Positions 1 through 9,486 of a DNA stretch of 64,000 bases are shown piece by piece. This stretch comes from Gracilaria gracilis (lineage: Eukaryota > Rhodophyta > Florideophyceae > Gracilariales > Gracilariaceae): NCBI GenBank assembly GCA_030374805.1, contig JARGSG010000197.1, positions 248,001-312,000 of the forward strand, in the 5' to 3' direction. The notes beneath the pieces were generated by a model. It made no database searches. It saw nothing but the letters and a program-made list of their open reading frames with translations, and had not been told where the DNA came from. The translations under genes were made by a program, and so were the position numbers. Positions within the stretch are counted from its first letter, which is position 1; each line of letters starts with the position of its first letter.

Positions 1-70
1 TACACGACATCACTCTTCTCCGACTTCGCGGCAACAACCGTCATCTCCAACCTTCTCTCCTATAGCAGGC

Positions 71-337
71 ATGAACCATTTCGCTACTAACCCGCGTGCT
101 ATGCCGATGGGACACGCGACTGGGTTCGTGTTCCCTAACGACTATGGGCCTCCAGCGGACTGGGTCGATCCCTCCTTGGACCATGGTGATGGCGAGGTGG
201 TGGACGACGACATCCCCCTTGTGGGCGTTCCGAATACGGGCGCTGACGCGACACAGGTCCCTGCGGAGGGCACTCAAGCTCCCGCGGGTTGGGGTCTTGC
301 GACGCCGGCTCCCGGAAGCAACGCTGGTCACCAGTAG
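71..337 (+). CDS. C-terminal part of antisense ORF of gypsy element A
   Basis: Plus-strand reading frame lying beyond the pol 3' end of element A and converging on it. Only its tail is in the window. The tail is acidic (EVVDDD) and then rich in Pro/Ala/Gly, ending in APAGWGLATPAPG. Element B has a plus-strand ORF in the same position whose tail has the similar run APAEPGLSTPAD after a TVEDDGDE acidic stretch. Antisense ORFs 3' of pol are known in some plant Ty3/gypsy lineages (Tat/Retand type). Function unknown. Reading it as the counterpart of the element B ORF is an inference from position and the short shared motif. Confidence 0.5.
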   Translation: MNHFATNPRAMPMGHATGFVFPNDYGPPADWVDPSLDHGDGEVVDDDIPLVGVPNTGADATQVPAEGTQAPAGWGLATPAPGSNAGHQ

Positions 338-713
338 TCTGGGCAGGGTGCCTGAGGGCGTGTAGTTCTGTCGCTCAGATACGATAAACCCAATTAGGCC
401 ACAGCTTGGCATTACTTCTCTCCTCCTGTAGGATCTTTCTCGTGTTCGAGCTTCTTTCATACTTCCTTTTCCTGCTTCATTTTCTAACCAGGATGTACTT
501 CATTTCCATTCGTGGCAACATCTTCCTAGATACTTCATTACTTCTTACTTCTTAGTTCCGTTATACGGCGATGAACCGACAATTCGGTGCGTTCTTTCTT
601 TGTTCATACTGTACATAAGACCAACCTTGTGGGTGTCTTCTCTTCTCTTCTTAGAGCTCCTCGCAACCTACCGCGTAGCGGCACACCATGTTTACCAGAT
701 GTCGATGACGGTT

Positions 714-3700
714 CTATCCCACTTGGGCATTATCCAGAGTTGGGGGTAATGCGGACCGGGTTCTTCGGTGATAAGCGATAATCTTGGACCTCGGAAGGTG
801 CTCAATTGGCTCCCAAGTGTCCTGCTCTGGGGGATAGCCGTACCAACGGACGCGATAGATTAATTTCCCGTCCTGGGCAACATCGTGCTTCACGATACGA
901 TCGACCACGAATTCCTGTGGGTATACCCCGACGTCTTCGGTTCCTTTGGTTGTTCCCGACATTGGGCTTTGCTTCCCTACGTAACCCGAACGGGTACACG
1001 CAAGTAACAACGGGTTTCCGGCTTCGGCGAGGTGGCAGTGTCTCGTTGACGAGAGCGCTAACCGTCACGACGGGGGAATGGCTAACTTCCGTTTTCGGCT
1101 GCCAATCTCCACGAAAGTGGCTTCTGGTGGAAGCTCTTCGCTTCCGGAGTCCGGTGAACTAACCTCTTTTCCCAGCGGGCATCAACTTTAAGTAACGACG
1201 ACGGTCCTGATCCAGGCGAAGTTGCTTCTCGACGTGGGAGAGCCGTTTCGACGGAGATACTGCGTTGCACACTCGCTGTGCAGGGTGGCGGATTCACCGG
1301 GCCACGGCAACGTAACACTCCATTGCACATGGCGGCGGGTTGCAACAATGCAGCGCCATGTGATTGGCTCGGCACTCTGCCACGTTATGGAGTGCAACGC
1401 ATTCCCATTGGGCGACAAACCTGCCAAGTGGCCATGTGCACTCTCGTCTGATTCCGGAAACGCCATGCGCCGTGGCAAGCCAAAAAAAATCAAATAAATT
1501 AGTTTGGCGTGCCACTCTGCACCCGCGCGCGCGCATGCGCATGCACCGCCAGCCGCTGGCACTCAAAAAATTAAGTGTTTTGGCCGGCCACCGGTACGTG
1601 CAATTTTGCACACGCAAGCGGCACTCCTGCAAATGATCTGCCGATGCCGGCGCGCTTCCCATGGAGACTTCTGCGTGACACAGCGCACCTGTCAAGGTTC
1701 CTTCATGCAAATTGCATGCGTCCACTTCCTGAACGAGGCTCCAGGACCTTATCCACAAGAATTCTCCGCTTCACAACACCTACTGTAGGTTCTTCCCATG
1801 GGGCTCATCGCTGCGCTGACCCATTGACGGGTCGGCGGAGACCGTCTTTTCGGTGCGTCTTGCCTTCTGCGCTTCGTCCGAGCGAGGCGTAGAAGTAGCC
1901 AACGACTTGGACGCTTGCCCACGAGGGTTCTCATCTCTAACAGTGGTCTTCCCCACAGGGGTAACTTCGTCTTCATTACTGACATTCGCCTCGACCGAGG
2001 ATCCCACACGCGTGTGCGTTAGCGGCGATATTCCCGATCCGGGCTCCTGTCTCTTTGAGAGCTCAATCACGTCAGCCAGTCCAGCAGATGCCAGAGCAGC
2101 CTGAGCGCGATTACGTGAGTCCTCCCCCTCCTTAGGGTGCGATACGGCAGCTGATATTACCGTAGCCGGGGGTCGAACTCTAGTTGAGTGCGTAGGGTTA
2201 ACCCGAGAGGGTGAGCTATCCTTGACTAACTCCCTTACCTCAGGTAGGTCCGATAAACCCCTTTCCTGGTGCGGGAGAATCGACGGGCGGTTCGCGCTGT
2301 CCCCGTTTGATTCCGTTCCTTCCTGTGTTGCAGGTACTCCAGTTCCGGTTTCCGGTTGCGTTACCAATTCTTGGAGTGGGATCGGTGCCCTGTAGACGCG
2401 ATCGCGTGATATCCGTTCGTGTTGGTTATTAATTTCCAGCACGACGGTGTCTCCAGACATGGAAATAACCTTATAGGGTCCATCCGCAATCGGCGATAAC
2501 TTGTGGCGGCGTTCGTTCTCCGGGTTGTAATACTCCTTACGGAGGAACACATAATCTCCTACCTGTAAGTTAGGTAACGGTCTCCGAATTCGGCTATCAA
2601 AGTTGCGCTTGTAGGCGAGCTGAGCCCTGTCCATAGACGCACGTGCTGCAGGTACCAGCTTGGTAAGCCATTTCTTCCACGCATCGCGGTACAAGCCCGG
2701 TGATGGGAACGTATCCAGAGTTGGCTGCGCCTCAATGGCTAGAGGAGGTGGTCTCCTCGACAGTACCAGCTCGAATGGTGAAAGTCCCGTTACCCGATGA
2801 ACCTGGGTGTTGTACGCATACGTGATAGCGTCCGTGAACTGATCCCACGTCTTGGGATGGTCTGCCACATAGGATCTCAAAGCACCAAGGATGGTTCGAT
2901 TAAATCTCTCTACTTGCCCGTTCGCTTGGGGATGATAGGTCGTAGTGAATAAATTCCTAATATCCAGGATCCTACACACGTCTTGAAAGAACTTCTAGGT
3001 GAATTGAGAGCCGTTATCGGAAAGTAACTGTACCGGTGGGCCATACACAAAGCCCCAGTGGGTAACAAACGCTTGAGCCACAGCGGCTGCTGTGATCCGT
3101 TTGAGCGGCACTGTTCTAACCAATTTAGAGAACCTGTCGGTAATGACCAGTAGGTACCGGTTCCCTCGAGAGGTCTTAATCAATTCTCCAAGAATGTCAA
3201 TGGCCACGAATTCCCGCGGTGCCCGTGCGGGAAACAAGGTTAACTCTTTTGAGTACTTTCTTAGTTTGACGTCATTCTTGGCACAAGCCTGACAGGAGCG
3301 GCGGACTGCGTAACAATCGAACGCCATTGCGGGCCAATAGAAGTCCCTTCTTAAGGTGAGATAAAGCTTCCTTCCTCCCGGGTGGGCTCCCAACTTCACA
3401 TAGTGAGACAAGTGCAGTACGCGACTCTGTAAGGAGTGAGGTACCACCATTTGTGGGTTGGTTTCAACAGTTCGCACCAAGTAGCCTTGGTCATTCACCT
3501 GGAAAGGTATCCTATACCCACCGTTCAGACGGGCCCTAACCTGTATACAAAAGGGATCCATCTGCTGTTCCCGTATCATCTCCTCGGGCGAAATCGGTAC
3601 AAATGTCCCGGTATCCGGTTTTACAGTCTGTGTGGCGAGGATATCGTCACACACATCATCCGATAGGATTTCTGTCTTCCCCTCATCGAGGTCACCAACC

Positions 3701-6292
3701 ATAAAACATGGTATCTCTTCCGTGTCCTCGGTGGGTTCAGCTTCTGCTGCAGTGCCCAAACGGGATAGAGCGTCTGCCTGCAAGTTCAAGGAGCCTTTCT
3801 TGTACACTACTTCAAAGTCAAATTCCGAGAGTCGGAGTCTCCACCTCACCAGTCGCCCCGACGGTTCGGTAATTTCCATGAGCCAGCGTAGGCAAGAATG
3901 GTCCGTGTGTACCCGAAAGTGGGTTCCCATCAAGTATGGTCTCAACGTTGAGAGAGCCCATACAACGGCAAGGCATTCCTTCTCCGAAACGGAGTAATTC
4001 CGTTCGTGCACATTCAGTGATCTCGACCAATACCCGATAGGGTGACGTTTGCCAGACTCTTCCACCTGGAACAACGCACAACCCACTTGGTTCGCACTCG
4101 CATCAGTGTCCACCTCGTAGGGTAAGCCGGGTTTCGGCAGGGCCAAGACTGGTGGCGACGTTACAGCTTCAATTAGTGCTGCAAATGCGGAGGCTTCCGC
4201 ATCGCCAAAGGGTTCCAATTCCACTGGTCTTCCTTTCATCAGGAGTTTGTTCAGCGGCGAAGCGATATCCGAAAAGTCCGGCACGAAACGACGCTAAACG
4301 TTACACAGGCCTAAGAAGGATCGAAGCTCAGTTTGAGTTCTTGGGTGTTTCGCCTCTTTCAAGGATTTTACCCGCACCTCGTCAATTGAGAGCTTACCTG
4401 GGCGAATAATATGCCCAAGGTACTTAACCGATTCGGTGAAAAACTCACACTTCTTAAGCTTCAAGGTGATCCCTGCGTCCCGTAAAACGGTCATAACTTC
4501 CCGCACATGGGTGAGATGGTCCTCCATGTTATTGGAAAAGACAACGACGTCGTCCAAGTATACCAAACAGGTGGTCCACTTGAACCTAGTCAGGAGGATA
4601 TCAACCGCTCGCTGAAACGTTGCGGGGGCATTCGTTAACCCAAAGGGCATTCTCCGAAAACGATACAGGCCTTGATGGCACACGAAGGCCGTCTTATCCT
4701 TATCTTCTTCCCTTATGGGCTTGCCAGTATCCCCAATTGGCATCTAAAGTGGTACACACTTTCGCGCTCCCTAGAGAATCGATATATTCGTCCATCCGGG
4801 GAATCGGGTATACGTCTTTCACTGTAACCGCATTTAACTTTCGGTAATCGATACAAAATCTCCAGGATCCATCTGGCTTCGGTACCAAAACAACTGGTGA
4901 CGCCCAAGAGGATTGAGCGGGCTCAATAACGCCGGCTCGGAGCATCTTCTCGACTTGAGCTTTTTCCTCTTCTCGGGCCTTCGGTCCTGCCCTGTAAGGG
5001 TGTTGCGCAATGGGCCGAGTGTTCGGAAGTAGATCTATGCAATGTTCTGTGACTCCAATTGTTCCGAGAGTACCATCCCACATGGGCGTAAACTCGCGAA
5101 GCATATTGCGTAGCTTCTCCCGATGGGACTCCGGTACGTGCTCCAAATTGAGCTTCATTAACTCCTCAACAGGGTTCGTCTGTTCAGTGCCAGGTGGCAA
5201 CGGCTTAACCTCAAAAGGTGCTGGGGAGTCTGAGCCCGAGTTCTTCTGGGTATCATCCGTATCGGCTTCAAGTGACTCATTCCGTAATTCGGCGAATTCG
5301 GCGGCCTCCTCCCCCTCCTCAGGGTCAGACACACCGAGCACGGTTCCAATCGGAATCTTCGTGGGTATCACTGCAGCGGGGTGCGGTAGTACCGTGCCAA
5401 TTACTTGGTTCTTTGTTAACCACTGTTTGGTTTTGCCAAGATTGGCAACGAGGACCTTAAAGGCTTCATCCGGGTGAATCGTTACAACTCCATTAGCCAA
5501 AGCAATCTGGCGCTCTTCATATAGTGCCGGTAACGGCTGCATAGTGTGTAGACCAAACTGCTTGGTGACGACTTCGACCCACACCTGGGACTCCGGCGGA
5601 AGTTGCACCGATTTGAGCACGTGCAACTTCGTTGATGCCATTGTGCCTTTGGTAGGCTGATGTGCAACCGGGAGCGCTACGTGTTTCCGCGTAGCGGCTC
5701 GCAGAGGTCTCCGGACAATCGGAATTATTGAACCGTCTTCCATTTCCACGGTACGCTTCCGAGGACGGATATTTTCCACAAACCTGTGACAGAAATCACA
5801 ACCCAGTATAACTGGTGCGGCTAGCGAATCGCAAACGACGAAATCTACCTTCACGAGGTGCCTTCCTAATCTCACCAGGAGCGAAACGTAACCAGCCGTA
5901 CTAATCGGATTGTTGTTGGCATCCGAAATATCCATTGATGGACCGTAACGAACACGTTCCTGAAGAGCAGGCGATATCAGTTTCCTGTGAATAAGGTTAG
6001 GAGCAGCGCCTGTATCTAGGACCGACAACTGACCAACCATAAAATGTTCTGAAAAACCGAGATCGGCGTAAACTTTATAGTTCCGCTTGGCCATAACCAG
6101 GATTCTATCCGGGAGACGGGGATTACGGGCCCGTATCCACGGTCGACAAAGAACACAAAAGTGTTCCGAATCCACGTCGGTGGCTGCCATTTTCCTTGAT
6201 AGGATCGTAACAGTCGGGGAGCGAAGCGGAGGCGCCTCGGGCGTCTTCTGCTTCGACTTGGAAGACGCCCCTCCCGTCGGGGAGACTCCCAT
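714..6292 (-). CDS. pol: pol region of gypsy element A (protease, RT, RNase H, integrase, chromodomain), broken
   Basis: Pol polyprotein of a Ty3/gypsy chromovirus. Domains in order along the minus strand: aspartic protease with the DTG motif (LDTGAAPNLIH) near 6.0 kb; reverse transcriptase from about 5.1 kb (FCIDYRKLNAVTVKDVYPIP) with the YLDD catalytic box near 4.56 kb; RNase H (VDTDASANQVGCALFQ) near 4.1 kb; integrase zinc-binding H/H and C..C pairs near 3.3 kb and a DDE core (FVAIDILGEL, LLSDNGSQFT) near 3.2-3.0 kb; an integrase C-terminal GPY-like module near 2.5 kb; and a chromodomain (VDRIVKHDV, YRVRWYGYPPEQDTWEP) at 714-930. An inserted sequence at about 1.15-1.78 kb lies between the integrase tail and the chromodomain. 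Overall the frame is broken in a few places, so this is a fossil. Confidence 0.88.
1150..1780. mobile_element. Short foldback insertion with TGCACTCC-type motifs (copy 1)
   Basis: Non-coding block separating the integrase tail from the chromodomain of element A. It carries many copies of a degenerate GGAGTGCAA / TTGCACTCC motif on both sides of an A/T-only core at about 1,480-1,500. The core is flanked by the inverted pair GTGGCAAGCCAAA and TTTGGCGTGCCAC (12 of 13 pair). The same architecture (motif-rich arms, A/T loop) recurs at 17.33-17.71 kb inside element B. I read both as members of one short non-autonomous foldback or MITE-like family. The edges are approximate and I could not find a target-site duplication. 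Confidence 0.5.
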
Positions 6293-6294
6293 AT

Positions 6295-8400
6295 TTAGTT
6301 TTTCGGAGCCGGAACCGCCTGATGCGGGCGATTTCCCTCCGCGGGACCTACCTGATTCCCGTATACCGGTTCGCGACGCTGAGCCTGAAGGTTAGTCTGC
6401 GCGAAGGCAGGGTTACCATGCATGGTTCCAGCAGCTCCCTGAAGGGCCAACGAATGCTTAGCGCCTTCATAGGATGTTCTGGGGACCCGTGCCTGTTCCT
6501 CGGGCGTCACAGACTCGAACTGAGTGACGATTTTCAACCTATCCCGTGCCGGGACCGTGCACTGCGGTGAAATATGACCAAAGTCATAACATTCGTAGCA
6601 GATCACTGCGATTGAACCATCGGTGGGACGTGCTATAACACGACCCTGCTGGGTGCTATCCCTCCATCCTGGGCGAGTTTTCCTCATCATGCGACCTCCA
6701 TAGGGTATCGATGCTGCCGGAACTCGGCGGTCCTGGCCATACAGGGCCGGATCGCACTCCGTAGACGGCACCGTGGTTGACGGCAATTCCGAGGTGGCAA
6801 TTGAAGTGCCGACAGAACTCGGATTACTACCTATGAGGTGCACATTATCCATTTCCATACTGGCTTCATTCCCATATGAAAGGGCCAGAGAAGAGTCAGA
6901 ATTGTTGGCAAACAGTACCTTACGAGGCTTCGACTTGGAGGGACGCCGAGCTCGGAGCGTATCCTCTTCAGCCTGGGCGTACTGTACCAATTCCAAATAG
7001 GTTATCTTCCGATTCTTCTCCCGATAACGGGCTACAAGTGCCCGAATCGCGGGATTTAACCCATCGACAAACATCGCACATCTCTCCTGTGAAGGATGAA
7101 CATTACCACAGCGGTGGAAAGCCTTATTCAGGGGCGTTGAATAAGCCGTTTCCGTTTCTTCCGGACGTTGCTTCAGTTCCCTCAGGGCCGACGTAGCCTG
7201 CTGAATGGCATGACCAGTAGCGTATGACCTTAAGAGGTAATGAACCGCTTCGGGCCAACAAGTAACGCCGCCTTCCGAGGCTCTTGACGATCCAAGGATG
7301 GAATTAAACTGGTCTTCAGCCTGACCTTTCAGGTAATAGGGGAGGGCAACGTACGCCTGTCCCTCCGTCATTCCGAGAATATCGGCTTCATGAACGAACC
7401 TAGAGAGAAAATCCAGCACCCGGATGGGGTCTTCTCCTGTAAACTCGCGATTCTTGAGTGTCACGCTGAGCTTACGGATGTGCGCCCTCACCTTTTCGGT
7501 ACTTTTAGAGGTTCTCTTCCCTTCGGACTTCTGTAACCGATAGTAACGGTACGATAACAACTTCCGATAAAGCGGATTCGTAGGCTTCAACTCCTTAAGA
7601 CCAGGACACTTAGTTCCCTTCTCCCGGGTACGAATTGCACCTTGAGAGGTAAACGTGGCCCTTGAACGGGACGATTGAGAATGTCGACGACGTCGTTGAC
7701 GACTACCTTCCGAGGCAGCGGACGATGACGACGATGACGAGCTATCCGAGCTGTCAGAGTCAGAGTCAGACGAATCCACGTGGTGGCGAAACTCTTTTGA
7801 GGACTTGCGATGGCTCTTCTTGTCAGAGTGATGAACGAAATCTTTCGGAACAGACTTCTCCCGTAGGGGGGCTTCTGCTTCATCATCCATCCTAATAATG
7901 GCTTCAAGGGTACCCAGACGGGCGTGAATTCGATCCGTTGTGGCACGGAACGCTTCCACTGTCCGATGATAGCCATCCACGAAACCCTGTGGGGAACCAA
8001 AGCACTCCAGAATTGAGTTCATTTCCTGTCTCAGGAGCTGGATTTCTCCCGACACATCTCTCATTTGAGCGTCTTTCACTTCCTCGCGAAGCGATTCGAC
8101 CTCCTTTTTGGGTGCAGCTTGAGAGCTAGCTCTCACCGCGCTCTGGGCCTCAAGCAGGCGGACTTGAGTATCCAATTCGGATAATACTGCGTCACTTGCC
8201 GCAGCAGCGGATAAGGGTCCTTCCAGAGGAACGGAAGCGGGCCCGGCCACTGGGGCATCAGACGTCTTCGACGGTTGTTTCCGGCTCCCGGAGTTCTTCT
8301 CTTTCACCGGTAGCGGTTCTGGAACTGACCGCTCTTGCGGGGGTAAACCAGAACCGACCGATCGGGCCTTGGACGGACTTGGCCGTTTTCCGGATCCCAT
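6295..8400 (-). CDS. gag: gag of gypsy element A
   Basis: Structural (capsid/nucleocapsid) polyprotein of a Ty3/gypsy element, 701 residues, open from an ATG at 8,400. The N-terminal third is charged and low in complexity, with a Ser/Asp run around residues 210-230. The middle holds a retrotransposon gag region (EFTGEDPIRVLDFLSRFVHE and RCGNVHPSQERCAMFVDGL), and a CCHC zinc knuckle CYECYDFGHISPQC lies near residue 603. It is clearly similar to the gag of element B. The stop codon is followed two bases later by the pol ATG in another frame (TAAATATG), suggesting coupled termination and restart instead of a fused gag-pol. Confidence 0.9.
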   Translation of the reverse strand: MGSGKRPSPSKARSVGSGLPPQERSVPEPLPVKEKNSGSRKQPSKTSDAPVAGPASVPLEGPLSAAAASDAVLSELDTQVRLLEAQSAVRASSQAAPKKEVESLREEVKDAQMRDVSGEIQLLRQEMNSILECFGSPQGFVDGYHRTVEAFRATTDRIHARLGTLEAIIRMDDEAEAPLREKSVPKDFVHHSDKKSHRKSSKEFRHHVDSSDSDSDSSDSSSSSSSSAASEGSRQRRRRHSQSSRSRATFTSQGAIRTREKGTKCPGLKELKPTNPLYRKLLSYRYYRLQKSEGKRTSKSTEKVRAHIRKLSVTLKNREFTGEDPIRVLDFLSRFVHEADILGMTEGQAYVALPYYLKGQAEDQFNSILGSSRASEGGVTCWPEAVHYLLRSYATGHAIQQATSALRELKQRPEETETAYSTPLNKAFHRCGNVHPSQERCAMFVDGLNPAIRALVARYREKNRKITYLELVQYAQAEEDTLRARRPSKSKPRKVLFANNSDSSLALSYGNEASMEMDNVHLIGSNPSSVGTSIATSELPSTTVPSTECDPALYGQDRRVPAASIPYGGRMMRKTRPGWRDSTQQGRVIARPTDGSIAVICYECYDFGHISPQCTVPARDRLKIVTQFESVTPEEQARVPRTSYEGAKHSLALQGAAGTMHGNPAFAQTNLQAQRREPVYGNQVGPAEGNRPHQAVPAPKN

Positions 8401-8407
8401 TTCAGTG

Positions 8408-9300
8408 ACAGAAACAAACCCAAGCGGGGAAACAACTTCAAGCTTCTAGTTTCGAACTCTTATGAGTACTACTTCAATTAAACTTCCTTTTTAGGCTCTA
8501 CTCCACTAGACTCTTCTAAGTCAGGAGACCAGAATGTAGAGCAAACCCCAAAGAGGGTACGTGTCCACCAGGGTGTCCGAGTCCTGCTCCCACAAAAGGG
8601 CGAACTCAGAAGTAGAGCCCTCTGCCCGTGCGCGTGCCGCGTGGCAGCCGGGTGTAAACCGGAGACGGTACTGGAATAACCTGCAGAGGTAAAGAAGAGG
8701 GTGGGCCTAGAGAGGAATAACCGACGACGGGTCACGAGAGAACGAGTCCAGAAGTGGATCGAAGGGTGCCGTAAGACGGTGTAGTGCTCCTACAAAGAAC
8801 CACACGAGCGAAGCTACGGCCCGTGCCAACGGCGGGGACAGGGCCGATAGCGGAACGAGACACACACACACGTGTGTCCAAATATAACTCTATACAGAGG
8901 CGGAAGCGAGACCTGCACCAGGAAAACGATGAACTAAACAAAGATCCGGTACCTCGGGGAACGACAGCAAATACGACCTGATACTGTGGCAATTAGCGAA
9001 ACGAGCCAGAAACTGGTACTAAAAAACTTCTTTAGGGACCCTGAGGGGTGATTGTACCGAGACCAGTCGTGGTTACTCTCCTTAGAGGAGTCGTGAACCT
9101 ACGTAGGCAGTAACAACCATGGCCCAGCCTTCGGGATGAAGACCACGTACTTCAAGAAGAAGATACGACTCAGGTGAGTTTTACTTAGTGGCTCCAGGGC
9201 GAGATCGCCCGAGCATATATACTATCTACTGTATCTAGGGCTGCGCACTCCCACGAGGGCTCTACACGTGGATAACCCAGTGTCAGGGTGCCAAAGTATC
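8408..9300 (-). other. Leader / LTR-like segment of gypsy element A
   Basis: Non-coding stretch upstream of gag where the 5' LTR and primer-binding site should lie. It contains TTTACTTAGTGGC followed by a TATATA-rich box near 9.18-9.22 kb. The same TTTACTTAGTGGC plus ACTATATAG box occurs at 15.45-15.49 kb in the corresponding region of element B, so both are probably LTR promoter or terminal sequence. Exact LTR ends could not be fixed because the partner LTR is outside the window. The stretch is rich in short stem-loops. Confidence 0.5.
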
Positions 9301-9486
9301 TACCCAGCGGGTGTGAGGCCAAATATTTGGACAAATATGCCACAAAGCCCTACTGTACACCTATTTCATAGGTTCTATCCCAGATTCACCTAACAAGGTA
9401 CGTCCCAATAATATTTCCAAATCCACCCGAAACGGGGTCCATATTCATAGTCTGACACGTCAGTGCCCAATGGGTAGAGCTCCGTT
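9301..9486. other. Junction between gypsy element A and the DIRS-like element
   Basis: About 190 bases of AT-rich sequence between the gypsy LTR-like segment and the first DIRS-like frame. I see no gene. It may contain the left terminus of the DIRS-like element or the last bases of the gypsy LTR. Confidence 0.3.

Larger units (their letters stand above)
1..9300 (-). mobile_element. Ty3/gypsy chromovirus, element A (fossil)
   Basis: Minus-strand LTR retrotransposon. Reading right to left it has a leader/LTR-like segment, gag with a zinc knuckle, a pol region (protease, reverse transcriptase, RNase H, integrase) and a C-terminal chromodomain. This order and the chromodomain place it among chromoviral Ty3/gypsy elements. 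The left LTR is outside the window, and the right boundary is only approximate because I could not match the two LTRs. Pol is broken in a few places while gag is open throughout. A short foldback sequence is inserted near the pol 3' end. It is related to element B (14.97-26.25 kb), with clear protein-level similarity in gag and pol, so the two belong to one family but are well diverged. Confidence 0.88.

Noticed and set aside
1188-1788. Several 90-150-residue frames within the insertion in element A
   Set aside because: All strands and phases are equally open because the block is GC-rich and repeat-built. No coding signal.
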